Source: Pseudomonas arsenicoxydans
GTDB lineage: Bacteria; Pseudomonadota; Gammaproteobacteria; Pseudomonadales; Pseudomonadaceae
Assembly: GCF_900103875.1 (NCBI RefSeq)
Contig: NZ_LT629705.1
Coordinates: 4,473,001 to 4,537,000 of the forward strand
Reading direction: 5' to 3'
Length of the DNA: 64,000 bases
Shown: positions 26,139 to 36,800 of the stretch, piece after piece
How positions within the stretch are numbered: the stretch's first letter is position 1
How the letters are laid out: each line of letters starts with the position of its first letter
Notes under the pieces: model-generated
What the model was told of the DNA's origin: nothing
The model's database searches: none
What the model saw: only the letters and a program-made list of their open reading frames with translations
Made by a program: the position numbers and the translations under genes

Positions 26139-26969
26139 ATGACTCTTCAACAATCCCGTCGCCTGCAAAGCCTGCTGCTCGGCACGCTGGCCTGGGCCAT
26201 CGCGATCCTGATTTTCTTCCCGATTTTCTGGATGGTGCTGACCAGTTTCAAAACCGAAATCGACGCCTTCGCCACGCCGCCACAATTCATCTTCACGCCG
26301 ACGCTGGAGAACTACCTGCACATCAACGAGCGCAGCGACTACTTCAGCTTTGCCTGGAACTCGGTGGTGATTTCGTTCAGCGCTACGGCCCTGTGCCTGC
26401 TGATCGCGGTGCCGGCGGCGTACTCGATGGCGTTCTACGAAACCCAGCGCACCAAAGGCACGCTGCTGTGGATGCTATCCACCAAGATGCTGCCGCCGGT
26501 GGGCGTGCTGATGCCGATCTACTTGCTGGCCAAGAGCTTCGGCCTGCTGGACACGCGCATCGCGCTGATCGTGATCTACACGCTGATCAACCTGCCGATC
26601 GTGGTCTGGATGATTTACACCTACTTCAAGGACATCCCCAAAGACATCCTCGAAGCCGCGCGCCTGGACGGCGCCACGCTGTGGCAGGAAATGGTCCGGG
26701 TGCTGCTGCCGATAGCCAAGGGTGGTCTGGCGTCTACGGTTTTGCTGTCGCTGATCCTGTGCTGGAACGAGGCGTTCTGGTCGCTGAACCTGACCTCCTC
26801 GAAAGCCGCGCCGCTCACCGCATTGATCGCCTCGTACTCAAGCCCTGAAGGCCTGTTCTGGGCCAAGTTGTCGGCGGTGTCGACGCTGGCCTGCGCGCCG
26901 ATCCTGATTTTCGGCTGGATCAGCCAGAAACAATTGGTCCGCGGCCTGTCGTTCGGCGCCGTGAAATGA
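26139..26969 (+). CDS. mtlG: Polyol ABC importer, permease 2
   Basis: 276 residues with six predicted membrane helices (first: LGTLAWAIAILIFFPIFWMV). EAA loop: DILEAARLDGATLWQEMVRV. Partner of MtlF in the inner membrane, matching MtlG/SmoG. A REPIN separates it from the ATPase gene. Confidence 0.9.
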   Translation: MTLQQSRRLQSLLLGTLAWAIAILIFFPIFWMVLTSFKTEIDAFATPPQFIFTPTLENYLHINERSDYFSFAWNSVVISFSATALCLLIAVPAAYSMAFYETQRTKGTLLWMLSTKMLPPVGVLMPIYLLAKSFGLLDTRIALIVIYTLINLPIVVWMIYTYFKDIPKDILEAARLDGATLWQEMVRVLLPIAKGGLASTVLLSLILCWNEAFWSLNLTSSKAAPLTALIASYSSPEGLFWAKLSAVSTLACAPILIFGWISQKQLVRGLSFGAVK

Positions 26970-27001
26970 ACCGTCCCTAGAACCTGACCTAACGCAAATC
27001 C

Positions 27002-27107
27002 CTGTGGGAGCGAGCTTGCTCCGGGCGGAGTTCCGACGATGGCGGAATGTCCTTCAACAATGATGTCGACTGACACGGCCTCATCGCGAGCAGGCTCGCT
27101 CCCACAG
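27002..27107. repeat. REPIN (paired REP palindromes)
   Basis: CTGTGGGAGCGAGCTTGCTC at the left end is matched in inverse orientation by GAGCAGGCTCGCTCCCACAG at the right end, about 65 bp apart. This is the two-REP mobile unit of Pseudomonas, moved by a RAYT transposase elsewhere in the genome. Its place inside the operon between mtlG and mtlK may set the ratio of permease to ATPase mRNA. Confidence 0.88.
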
Positions 27108-27143
27108 GTTAAACCGAATAACAACAAGCGGAGGCCCATCATC

Positions 27144-28241
<1,098 letters not shown>

Positions 28242-28305
28242 CTTTTATTCCAACTACCGGCCTTGTTTTGGCGTTCCTGATATTTAGAAACTGGATGATC
28301 AATCA

Positions 28306-29079
28306 ATGAAAAGACTAGAAGGCAAAAGCGCGCTCATCACCGGATCAGCCCGAGGCATCGGGTGTACGTTTGCTCAGGCTTACATTCGAGAAGGGGCGAC
28401 AGTCGCTATCGCGGACATCAACCTGGAACGCGCGCAATCCACGGCAAGCGCCTTGGGGCCTAATGCCTATGCTGTCGAGATGGACGTCACGAACCAGGCG
28501 TCCATCGAGGCGGCTATCGCCACCGTCGTTGCGCACACGGGCAAGCTCGATATCTTGATCAACAACGCTGCACTGTTCGACCTCGCGCCCATTGTCGATA
28601 TTACCCGCGACAGCTTTGAGCGCTTGTTTTCGATCAACGTGGCCGGAACGCTTTTCACCCTTCAGGCAGCGGCGCGTCAGATGATCAGTCAGGGACATGG
28701 CGGCAAGATCATCAATATGGCCAGCCAGGCGGGGCGAAGAGGGGAGGCGCTGGTCGGTGTGTATTGCGCGACCAAGGCAGCCGTTATCAGCCTCACACAA
28801 TCGGCAGGCCTGGGCCTGATAAAGCATGGGATCAACGTGAATGCCATTGCGCCAGGGGTTGTCGACGGCGAGCACTGGGATGGCGTCGACGCAATGTTTG
28901 CCAACTATGAGAATCGCCCCCTGGGTGAAAAGAAACGACTCGTGGGCCAAGAAGTGCCTTTTGGACGGATGGGCACCGCCGATGACCTGACGGGGATGGC
29001 TATTTTTCTCGCGTCATCGGAGAGCGAGTACGTTGTGGCTCAGACTTACAATGTCGACGGTGGCAACTGGATGAGTTGA
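28306..29079 (+). CDS. smoS: SmoS-like sorbitol dehydrogenase (SDR)
   Basis: 257 residues. Classical SDR: NAD-binding TGSARGIG, NNAALFD, catalytic Tyr and Lys in YCATKAA, and the end VAQTYNVDGGNWMS. The run INMASQAGRRGEALVGVYCA is highly characteristic of SmoS/PolS sorbitol (L-iditol) dehydrogenases, which oxidise sorbitol to fructose. It closes the importer operon where many fluorescent pseudomonads carry the unrelated long-chain mannitol dehydrogenase MtlD. The product fructose would feed the fructokinase encoded on the other side of mtlE. Confidence 0.88.
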   Translation: MKRLEGKSALITGSARGIGCTFAQAYIREGATVAIADINLERAQSTASALGPNAYAVEMDVTNQASIEAAIATVVAHTGKLDILINNAALFDLAPIVDITRDSFERLFSINVAGTLFTLQAAARQMISQGHGGKIINMASQAGRRGEALVGVYCATKAAVISLTQSAGLGLIKHGINVNAIAPGVVDGEHWDGVDAMFANYENRPLGEKKRLVGQEVPFGRMGTADDLTGMAIFLASSESEYVVAQTYNVDGGNWMS

Positions 29080-29356
29080 TGCCTTGCGATTGAGTTTGTG
29101 CAAAAAGTGCATTGCCAGGGTCGAGCGCCAAGCGACCTTGGCACTGTGCAACATTCCCGCCCGTCACCCCGCCTGGATACACAGCCCGTAGAATCGGCAC
29201 TAACCCGTAGATGCGTTGTCAGTTATTGGCGCCTGTAGCGACGAGGATCGTCTCTGATAGACGCACGTCTGACTGCATTTAGTGTTTTCTCTTTTGGCAA
29301 AGCGCTCGCGATGGATTGCGTCCTGGACCGACTAATCCTTTTATGAGCGATTTTCC

Positions 29357-31078
29357 ATGGGTTTGCTTCTTGATCCGCGTCATGACATTGATGCCGCTTT
29401 ACTCAGCTATCGCCGGGTGTTCTGGTCGTTGGCGCTGTTCAGCGGCGTGATCAACCTGCTGGTGCTGGTGCCGTCGCTCTACATGATGCAGGTGTACGAC
29501 CGAGTCCTCACCAGCCGCAACGAAACCACTTTGTTCATGCTCACTTTGATCGCCCTGGGACTGTTCATGTTCAGCGCGTTGATCGAGTGGGTACGCGGCG
29601 AGGTGATGATTCGCATGAGCGCAGGGCTGGACGATGCCTTGGGCGAGCGGATTTTCGACGCCGCTTTCGCCCGCAGCCTGCGCGAGCACAACGCCAACCC
29701 GGCGCAGGTGCTGATCGATCTGGCGACGCTACGGCAGCTGATCACCGGCCAGGGCCTGATTGCGTTGCTCGATGCACCGTGGTTGCCGATCTTTCTGCTG
29801 GTGGCGTTCATCTTTCATCCCTGGTTCGGCGTACTGACGCTGGTTCTGGCCCTGGTGCTGATCGGGCTGGCCCTATGGGGCGAGCTAGCGACCCGAACGC
29901 GTCTGGGTGAAGCCAATCGACTGAGCGTGCAGTCGTCGATTTACGTCAACAGCACGTTCCAGAATGCCGAAGTCATCCAGGCTCTGGGCATGCTCGGACC
30001 ATTGCGCCAACGGTGGAGCCTGCTGCAACAACGCATCGTTGCCGCTCAGGCCCATGCCAGCGACCGTAGCGCGCGTATCACATCGGCGACCCGTTTCGTG
30101 CGCATCTCCGGGCAATCGCTGGCCCTGGGCCTGGGAGCGTTGCTGGTGCTCGAAGGCCAGTTGTCGGCAGGCATGATGATCGCGATGTCGCTGCTTCTGG
30201 GGCGCGCCCTGGCGCCCGTGGAAATCGCCATTGGCTCGTGGAAGCAATTCAACTCTGGCCGCCAGAGTTACCAGCGCCTGAGCCAACTCCTTGCCCAGCA
30301 CCCACGCGACCGTCTGCGCATGCCGTTGCCGCCGCCCACCGGCGCGGTGCGTCTGGAGCAGGTGCATGTTGGCCCGCCCGGCGCCTCGCAACCGATCCTG
30401 CGCGGAATCAATTTCAGTCTGGTCAAAGGTGACGTGCTCGCCGTCGTCGGCCCCAGCGCCAGCGGCAAATCCACACTGGCCCGGGCGCTGGTCGGGGTCT
30501 GGCCGGCCATGGGCGGATCGGTGCGCCTCGACGACGCCGAGATCAGTCAATGGTCTCACGACGCCTTGGGCCCGTACCTCGGCTACCTGCCGCAGGACAT
30601 CGAACTGTTCGACGGCAGTGTGGCCGACAATATCGCCCGCTTCGGTGAACAGGACGCCGACAAGATTATCGCCGCCGGACGTCACGCGGGCATTCACGAA
30701 ATGATCCTGAGGTTCCCCAAGGGTTACGACACGCCGCTGGGCCCCGGTGGGCTTGGATTGTCCGGCGGACAGAAACAGCGCCTTGGCCTGGCTCGCGCAC
30801 TCTATGGGCTGCCGTCGCTGATCGTGCTCGATGAGCCCAACTCCAATCTCGATGAAGCCGGAGAAGTGGCACTGGTTCAGGCCATCCGCGCGCTCAAGTC
30901 TGCTGGTAGCACCGTGGTGCTGATTACCCACCGGCCTAATGTGCTGGCGGTGGTCGATCACATTCTGGTGCTCAAGGACGGCACTCAACACGCATTCGGT
31001 CCACGGGATCGGGTGCTCAAGGCATTGATCCCGGGGCCAAAACCGGCAGCGGTCAAGGAGACTGGCGAAGATGCATGA
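29357..31078 (+). CDS. Type I secretion ABC transporter (PrtD/AprD/EexD family)
   Basis: 573 residues: an N-terminal membrane domain (from YRRVFWSLALFSGVINLLVL) and a C-terminal ATPase with Walker A GPSASGKST, signature LSGGQKQR and Walker B LIVLDEPNSNLDE. There is no peptidase-like N-terminal extension, so it is the PrtD/AprD type that exports RTX proteases, lipases and AlgE epimerases. It overlaps the adaptor gene by 8 bp. The obvious substrate is the RTX epimerase encoded at the far end of the locus. Confidence 0.92.
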   Translation: MGLLLDPRHDIDAALLSYRRVFWSLALFSGVINLLVLVPSLYMMQVYDRVLTSRNETTLFMLTLIALGLFMFSALIEWVRGEVMIRMSAGLDDALGERIFDAAFARSLREHNANPAQVLIDLATLRQLITGQGLIALLDAPWLPIFLLVAFIFHPWFGVLTLVLALVLIGLALWGELATRTRLGEANRLSVQSSIYVNSTFQNAEVIQALGMLGPLRQRWSLLQQRIVAAQAHASDRSARITSATRFVRISGQSLALGLGALLVLEGQLSAGMMIAMSLLLGRALAPVEIAIGSWKQFNSGRQSYQRLSQLLAQHPRDRLRMPLPPPTGAVRLEQVHVGPPGASQPILRGINFSLVKGDVLAVVGPSASGKSTLARALVGVWPAMGGSVRLDDAEISQWSHDALGPYLGYLPQDIELFDGSVADNIARFGEQDADKIIAAGRHAGIHEMILRFPKGYDTPLGPGGLGLSGGQKQRLGLARALYGLPSLIVLDEPNSNLDEAGEVALVQAIRALKSAGSTVVLITHRPNVLAVVDHILVLKDGTQHAFGPRDRVLKALIPGPKPAAVKETGEDA

Positions 31079-32441
31079 TCTGACCCCCGGGAAACCAACG
31101 TACAGCGAGCAGAGGCCGAGCGTACGCGGCAACGCAACATCGCCCGGCGCCAATACCGACGCGGTGAGTGCGGCACGTTATGGCGTGGGATTCCTGGTCC
31201 TGGCGCTCGGCGGCTTCCTGCTTTGGGCGTGTCTGGCACCGCTGGACCAAGGCGTCGTGGGCAGCGGCACCGTGGTGGTGGCGGGCGAACGCAAAGCGGT
31301 GCAGTCATTGGTCGGTGGCGTGGTGGAAAAACTGCTGGTCAGTGATGGCGACCGCGTCACCCAAGGGCAGTTGCTGGTGCAGCTCAACACGGTGCAGGCG
31401 CAGTCACAACTGGACGTGACCCGGGGCAAGCTGCTCAACGATCGCAGCGTCGAGGCCCGGTTGATTGCCGAGCGCCTGGGCTCAGCCGAGATCCAATGGC
31501 CCGCCGAACTGCTGGAACACGCCGAGGAGCCGCGGGTCAAGGCCGCCATGGCGTTGCAGAGCCAGTTGTTTGTGACTCGTCGCGCAGAACTGGGCAGCCG
31601 CTTGCAGATCATCGAACACGAAGCCGCGGCATTGCAGCAGCAATTGCTCGGCTATGAAGGCGTCAAACGCAACTACGACACGCAGATGCGTTTCCAGCAG
31701 CAGGAACTGGAAGGCCTGCGTGATTTGGCGCGTGAGGGCTACGTTCCGCGCAACAAACTCTTCGAGGCCGAGCGCAACGCCGCTCAATTGGCCGGACAGA
31801 TTGCCTCCGGGGTCGGCGATGTTGGCAGGACTCGCCAGTCGATCAATGAAAGCCGACTCAAGGCCTTGCAGGCGCAACAGGAATTTCGTCGCGATGCCGA
31901 AGTTCAGCTCAGTGAAGTCTCTGCCGAAGCGTCAGGTTTTGCCGACCAGATCCATGCTTTTCAGTTTGAAGTCGACAACGGAGCGATCCGCGCGCCGGCA
32001 TCCGGGCAGGTCATGGACGTCAGCATTCACACGGTCGGCGGCGTTGCACAGGCCGGCCAGACCCTGATGCAGGTGGTGCCGCTGGATGCGCCGATGGCGA
32101 TTACCGCGCGTTTCGAGCCGTTGATGGCCAACAAGTTGCGCCCGGGGCTGCCGGTGCATGTGCATTTCACGGCGCTGCAACGGGTGGATACCCCGACCGT
32201 CATCGGCACGGTTACCACGGTGTCGGCAGATCAGTTGATCAATGAGCAGACACACCAGCCGTACTTTTCCGCCAAGGTCGAAATTCCCGCCGACACCGTG
32301 GCCTCGCTACAGGCCGCTGGCCTGTTGGTGCGCCCCGGCATGCTGGCTGATGTGACGGTGGTCACGGGGGAACGCACCTTGATGAACTACCTGATGAAAC
32401 CCTTACGCGAACGCTTGCTCGCAGCCTTCAAAGAGGAATGA
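31071..32441 (+). CDS. Type I secretion periplasmic adaptor (PrtE/AprE/EexE family)
   Basis: 456 residues with one N-terminal membrane helix (YGVGFLVLALGGFLLWACL), a barrel-lipoyl split around a coiled-coil hairpin (about 120-300) and a C-terminal beta domain. It spans the periplasm between the ABC transporter and the outer-membrane channel. The start lies inside the transporter gene and the last four bases ATGA are shared with the channel gene: a tight three-gene operon. Confidence 0.92.
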   Translation: MHDLTPGKPTYSEQRPSVRGNATSPGANTDAVSAARYGVGFLVLALGGFLLWACLAPLDQGVVGSGTVVVAGERKAVQSLVGGVVEKLLVSDGDRVTQGQLLVQLNTVQAQSQLDVTRGKLLNDRSVEARLIAERLGSAEIQWPAELLEHAEEPRVKAAMALQSQLFVTRRAELGSRLQIIEHEAAALQQQLLGYEGVKRNYDTQMRFQQQELEGLRDLAREGYVPRNKLFEAERNAAQLAGQIASGVGDVGRTRQSINESRLKALQAQQEFRRDAEVQLSEVSAEASGFADQIHAFQFEVDNGAIRAPASGQVMDVSIHTVGGVAQAGQTLMQVVPLDAPMAITARFEPLMANKLRPGLPVHVHFTALQRVDTPTVIGTVTTVSADQLINEQTHQPYFSAKVEIPADTVASLQAAGLLVRPGMLADVTVVTGERTLMNYLMKPLRERLLAAFKEE

Positions 32442-33799
32442 GCATGACCGTACGGTTCCGCTATAGCGCCCGCCTGTTGCTGAGTCTGTTTACCGGTTGG
32501 GGGGCGATGAGTTCCAATTCTGTCTGGGCGAGCCAGGAGGCGCTAAGCCTGACCGCCGCGTACGATGCCTCACGCGTCAACGACCCGACCGTGCAATCGG
32601 CCGCCCATGCCTATGATGCGTCGACGCATGAAGAGGCGATTGGCCGCGGCGGCCTCTATCCGCAAGTGTCGCTGACGTCGCGCTATGGATACGGCGGTCG
32701 TACCGATGGCGGCAGCGACACCAGCTACGTCAACAGTAACGATTACCAGGCGAACAATGTCACCCTGGCGGCGCAACAACCGCTCTACGACAAGGGGCGA
32801 TGGGCCGCGTATCAGGAGGGCAAGGCGCGGGGACAGTTGGGCTCCCAACTATTCGACGTTGCCGGCCAGACCCTGTACGACAGGGTTGCCAAAGGCTACT
32901 TCGATGTCGCCCGGGCCGAGAACGAGATCAAGTTGATCGCCCAGCAAAAGACCGCCATTAATGGGTTGGTGACGCAGAGCAAAAAGCTATACCAGGGCGG
33001 GCAGGGCGCGATCACCGATATTGATGAAGCCCAGGCGCGGCTCGATCTCGTCGACGCCCAGGAGGCTGAAGCCCAAGCTCGCCGCGTGGCTGCGTTGCGG
33101 GCGTTGTCCGGTCGCGCCAGTGTGGCCATCGAAGACATCCAGTCGATGCGCGAAGAACTGCCCACTGGCAACCCGATTCCGCCGGAACGGGATTTGCCGT
33201 ACTGGACAGCGATTGCCCATGATGCCAACCCCGAGCTGGCAGCCCGGCTGGCGGCGGTGAAAGTCGCCGAAGCGCAGGCCGACAGCCAGCGCGCCGGGCA
33301 TTATCCGACGTTGTCGCTGACCACCCAGCTCAGCCGCCAGGAAACCCGTCAGTATCAGGAGCAAGACCCGCGGCAGGATTCGTATTACGTCGGGGTTCAG
33401 CTGGATATTCCGTTGTATCGCGGCGGTGCGGTACGCGCCTCGGTGGCGAAGGCCGAAGCGCAGGTGGCCGGTGCCCAGTCCGACTACGACGTACAGCGCC
33501 AACAGTTGGCCGAGGACATCGAGACCGACTATCTGGGCGTCGTGGCCGGGTTCGCCAAGAGCAAGGCGATGCTGCGGGCGGTGGAGTCCAATCAGCGAGC
33601 GCTGACCTCCACGGAAAAAGGTTTCCAGGGGGGAGTGCGGTCCACGGTGGATATTCTTGATGCTCAGCAGCGGGTGTTCCAGGCACGCCGAGACCTGCTC
33701 AACACCAAGCTCGACATGCTGCAAAGCTATGTCAGCCTGCACACCCACACCGGCCAGATGAACCGTGCGGTCCTGGAACAAGTGCAAAATCTGTTCTGA
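32438..33799 (+). CDS. Type I secretion outer-membrane channel (TolC/PrtF/AprF family)
   Basis: 453 residues with a signal peptide (RYSARLLLSLFTGWGAM, cleavage around VWA-SQ). Two TolC-type repeats of long amphipathic helices and short strands follow (for example VRSTVDILDAQQRVFQARRD near the end). It completes the exporter. A second ATG at 32444 could be used instead. Confidence 0.9.
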   Translation: MSMTVRFRYSARLLLSLFTGWGAMSSNSVWASQEALSLTAAYDASRVNDPTVQSAAHAYDASTHEEAIGRGGLYPQVSLTSRYGYGGRTDGGSDTSYVNSNDYQANNVTLAAQQPLYDKGRWAAYQEGKARGQLGSQLFDVAGQTLYDRVAKGYFDVARAENEIKLIAQQKTAINGLVTQSKKLYQGGQGAITDIDEAQARLDLVDAQEAEAQARRVAALRALSGRASVAIEDIQSMREELPTGNPIPPERDLPYWTAIAHDANPELAARLAAVKVAEAQADSQRAGHYPTLSLTTQLSRQETRQYQEQDPRQDSYYVGVQLDIPLYRGGAVRASVAKAEAQVAGAQSDYDVQRQQLAEDIETDYLGVVAGFAKSKAMLRAVESNQRALTSTEKGFQGGVRSTVDILDAQQRVFQARRDLLNTKLDMLQSYVSLHTHTGQMNRAVLEQVQNLF

Positions 33800-33843
33800 G
33801 GGATGAAGCGGGGGAGAGATAGGCGCCGGTCTTTGAACCTAAT

Positions 33844-33875
33844 CCTGAGGGGGCGGGCAAGCCCGCTCCCTCAGG
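33844..33875. terminator. Palindromic hairpin between converging genes
   Basis: CCTGAGGGGGCGGGC pairs with GCCCGCTCCCTCAGG around a two-base loop, one mismatch. It sits between the channel gene and the stop of the epimerase gene, which face each other. It may act as a bidirectional terminator; the GGGGGCGGGC core also resembles REP elements. Confidence 0.6.
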
Positions 33876-33887
33876 TTGTGGATTGAC

Positions 33888-36800
33888 TCAGGCGGAGAAA
33901 TCGCTGGCGTGCAGCTCCTTGACGCCCACCAGTTGCAGTTCGAACTCGGGGGTGGCGTCGGCGTTGACGCTGCCGTACAGAATGCCGTCGGCAAAGCGCA
34001 GTTGGCCGGTGGCGTTGGCAGGGTCGAAGGCGTTGCTGCCGATGAAGGTGAAGGCATCAACAGCAGCAGTCAGCGGGTTCGCATCCAGACCGGTGAAATC
34101 CAGATGATCGCCCTCGATGCTCTTGAAGCCGTTGATCACATCCCGCGACGCACCAACGCCCATGTCCGACAGCGCCGCAAACGCGTAGGTGTCCGCGCCA
34201 CTGCCTCCGGTGAGGGTGTCGGTGCCTGCACCGCCGATCAATCGGTCATCGCCCGAACCACCCACCAACGTATCGTTGCCCGCACCACCGTTCAGAACGT
34301 TTGCGGCGCTGTTGCCCAACAGACTGTCGGCGTAGGCACTTCCCGTCAGGTTTTCGAAGAATTTCAAAGTGTCGAGCCCGGAGCCCCCGGTGTCTTGTTG
34401 CGCTGACGTCGACAGGCTGACGGTGACGCCGGACAGGGCGCGTTCAAAAGACACAATGTCATTACCCTCGCGCCCGTCCAGCACATTGTTGCCTGCCCCC
34501 GCAAACAGCGTGTTGTCCAACGCGTTGCCCGTGCCATTGGCGGCGCCTGGGCTATCGATGTACAGATTCTCGACGTTGGTACCGAGGGTATAGGCCGCCA
34601 AACTGCTGTGTACGCTGTCGATCCCTCCCGGCACTGCATTGCTGTTGGTCTCGATCACGGTGTCGCTGGCGTTGTCGACATAGTAAGTGTCGTTGCCATC
34701 GCCGCCGCTCATGCTGTCGGCTCCTGCGGCACCATCAAGCACGTTGGCGGCGGCATTGCCGGTGATGAAGTTGCGCAGCTCGTTGCCGGTGCCGTTGATG
34801 TCCGACACGCCACTGAGTACCAGATTTTCCAGATTGGCACCCAGGGTCCAGCTGACCGAGGCTTGCACCGTATCGATCTGCGAAGGCGAGGCGTTGGTTT
34901 CCACCACGCTGTCGGCCGCGTTGTCGACGACATAGATGTCGTTGCCATCGCCACCAGTCATGGAGTCGGCGCCCAGGTCGCCATCCAATGTGTCATTGCC
35001 CGAGCTGCCCACCAGGGTATCGGCCTGGTCGGTGCCGGAGATCATCCCGCCCTGGTTTTGAGCGTTGTCAAAAATGTCCTGCACGCTATTGTTGTCGTTG
35101 GCGTTGCCTTGAAAACCAAGGTCACCGGCGATGTAGTCGGCCAGGCGCTGGCCAACGATTTCCGCCGATTCCTCGTGCAAGTGCCAGACGTCATCGGGAT
35201 ACACCAGCGGATCGACTTCATAGCGCAAGGGCAGGTCGGTGTAGTCCACCGCCAGCTTGACGTCGGCGCGCTCGGCGGCGATCTCCTCCTGGACGGCGCG
35301 GACATAGCCAACCCCTTCGACGATCGAGGCAATCTTTTCTGCCGAATAACCCCGAGCACTCGCCGCATCTTCCTGGTAGTGACCGGTTTCCATCATGTAC
35401 ACGCTGAAATTGCCGAACTGGGCATGCAGGTAATCAAACACGTTCAGGGTCGCGGCCTTGTAGGCTGCCGCTGCTGCTGTTTTGTCCGTGGCGCGGCCGA
35501 TCTCCTGGGCGGCTTCCTCGCCCTGGCCCCAGATGATGCCCATGGTGACGTTATCGATCGATTTCAGTTCGGTGAGCTGGTCCCCCAGCAACGCGACGGC
35601 ACGCAACAGCGCAGGCCCGGGTTGGTTGGTGTCGGTCAACCACCAGCACAAATTGAGCTCATCGGCGCCCATGGTCGACAGGCCGTTGACCGTGCTGCCA
35701 CCCACCGCGATGTCGATGCCATTGCCATCGGCATCGGTGAACTGGCTGCGTACGTCATAGGTGGTGTAGCGATCGAGGTCATTGACCAGCATCGATGTGC
35801 CTGACTGATTATCGTCCTCCGTCATGCGCAGCAGACGCGCATTGGATTGGCCGAGGGTGGGCAGGTAGAGGATGTCTTGTTGGGCACGCTCGCCGAACAC
35901 GAAGTCGCTGGCGGTCAGGGTGTTGAGGTAGTTGCCATTGAGGGCGATTTCAAAACGGTTGCCATCGGCATCCGCATCGGCTGACTTGACGTAGGTCTTG
36001 TCGCCGGCTGCGTTGAGGGTCATGTACAGCGTGTGATTGCTGCCATCGCCGAGGCCGAGAAAGCCCAGGCCCGACACATCGATCTTGTCCACGCCAGCGG
36101 TGAAGTCATAAATCGTGTCGGTGGCCGTGATGCCGCCGGCGTCGTAGTCGCGGTAGCTGTCGAGCGAGTTGCTGTAGCGGAAGGTATCGGCCCCGTCGCC
36201 GCCGTACAGCGAGTCGCGTCCGGCACCGCCGTCGATGATGTCTGCGCCGGCGCCGGCCTTGATCGTGTCGTTGCCATCGAGGCCGAGGATCAGGTCAGCA
36301 CCGGCCGTGCCGTTAAGGGTATCGGCGTTATTGGTGCCGGCGATGGTGTTGGCCGGCGCATAGGCGACCACCAGGGCGAAGCTGTCGCTGACCGAGGCAC
36401 CTGAAGGATCGGTGGCCTTGACCAGGACGTTGTAATTGCCCGAAGCAGTGCTGATCGGCGTGCCGGCGAACGTCAGGCTGGTGGCGTTGAAACTCAGCCA
36501 GGTCGGCAGGGCGCTGCCGTCGGCGAGCGTCGCGGTGTAGACCAACACATCCTGATCGGCATCGGTGAAGCTGTCATGGGTCACCGTGTAATTGAACGCG
36601 GTGTTTTCGGTGGCGTTCTGATCGAGGAGCGGAATGGCCACCACCGGCGCGACATTGCTCGGCATGTTTTGGTGGGTGTCGAAGACAAAATGACTCGCCG
36701 TCAGGCTGCTCACCAGGTTACCCGCCAGCGACAATTCGAAACGGTTGCCGTTGGCGTCGACGGTGAGGTCCTTGAGGTAGGTGCGGTTGGTCGAAGCGCT

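Noticed and set aside
25211..26140. 309-codon frame antisense to mtlF
   Set aside because: Composition is His/Gln/Asp-rich, typical of the reverse complement of a membrane-protein gene.
29113..29143. Hairpin TGCCAGGGTCG/CGACCTTGGCA after the smoS-like gene as a terminator
   Set aside because: No T run follows in either direction, and two mismatches weaken it; not enough to call.
34608..35804. Long plus-strand frame (398 codons) across the epimerase gene, and a similar one at 38352-39665
   Set aside because: Both are shadows of the repeat-rich epimerase coding sequence, rich in Val, Gly and Ala, and without any domain.
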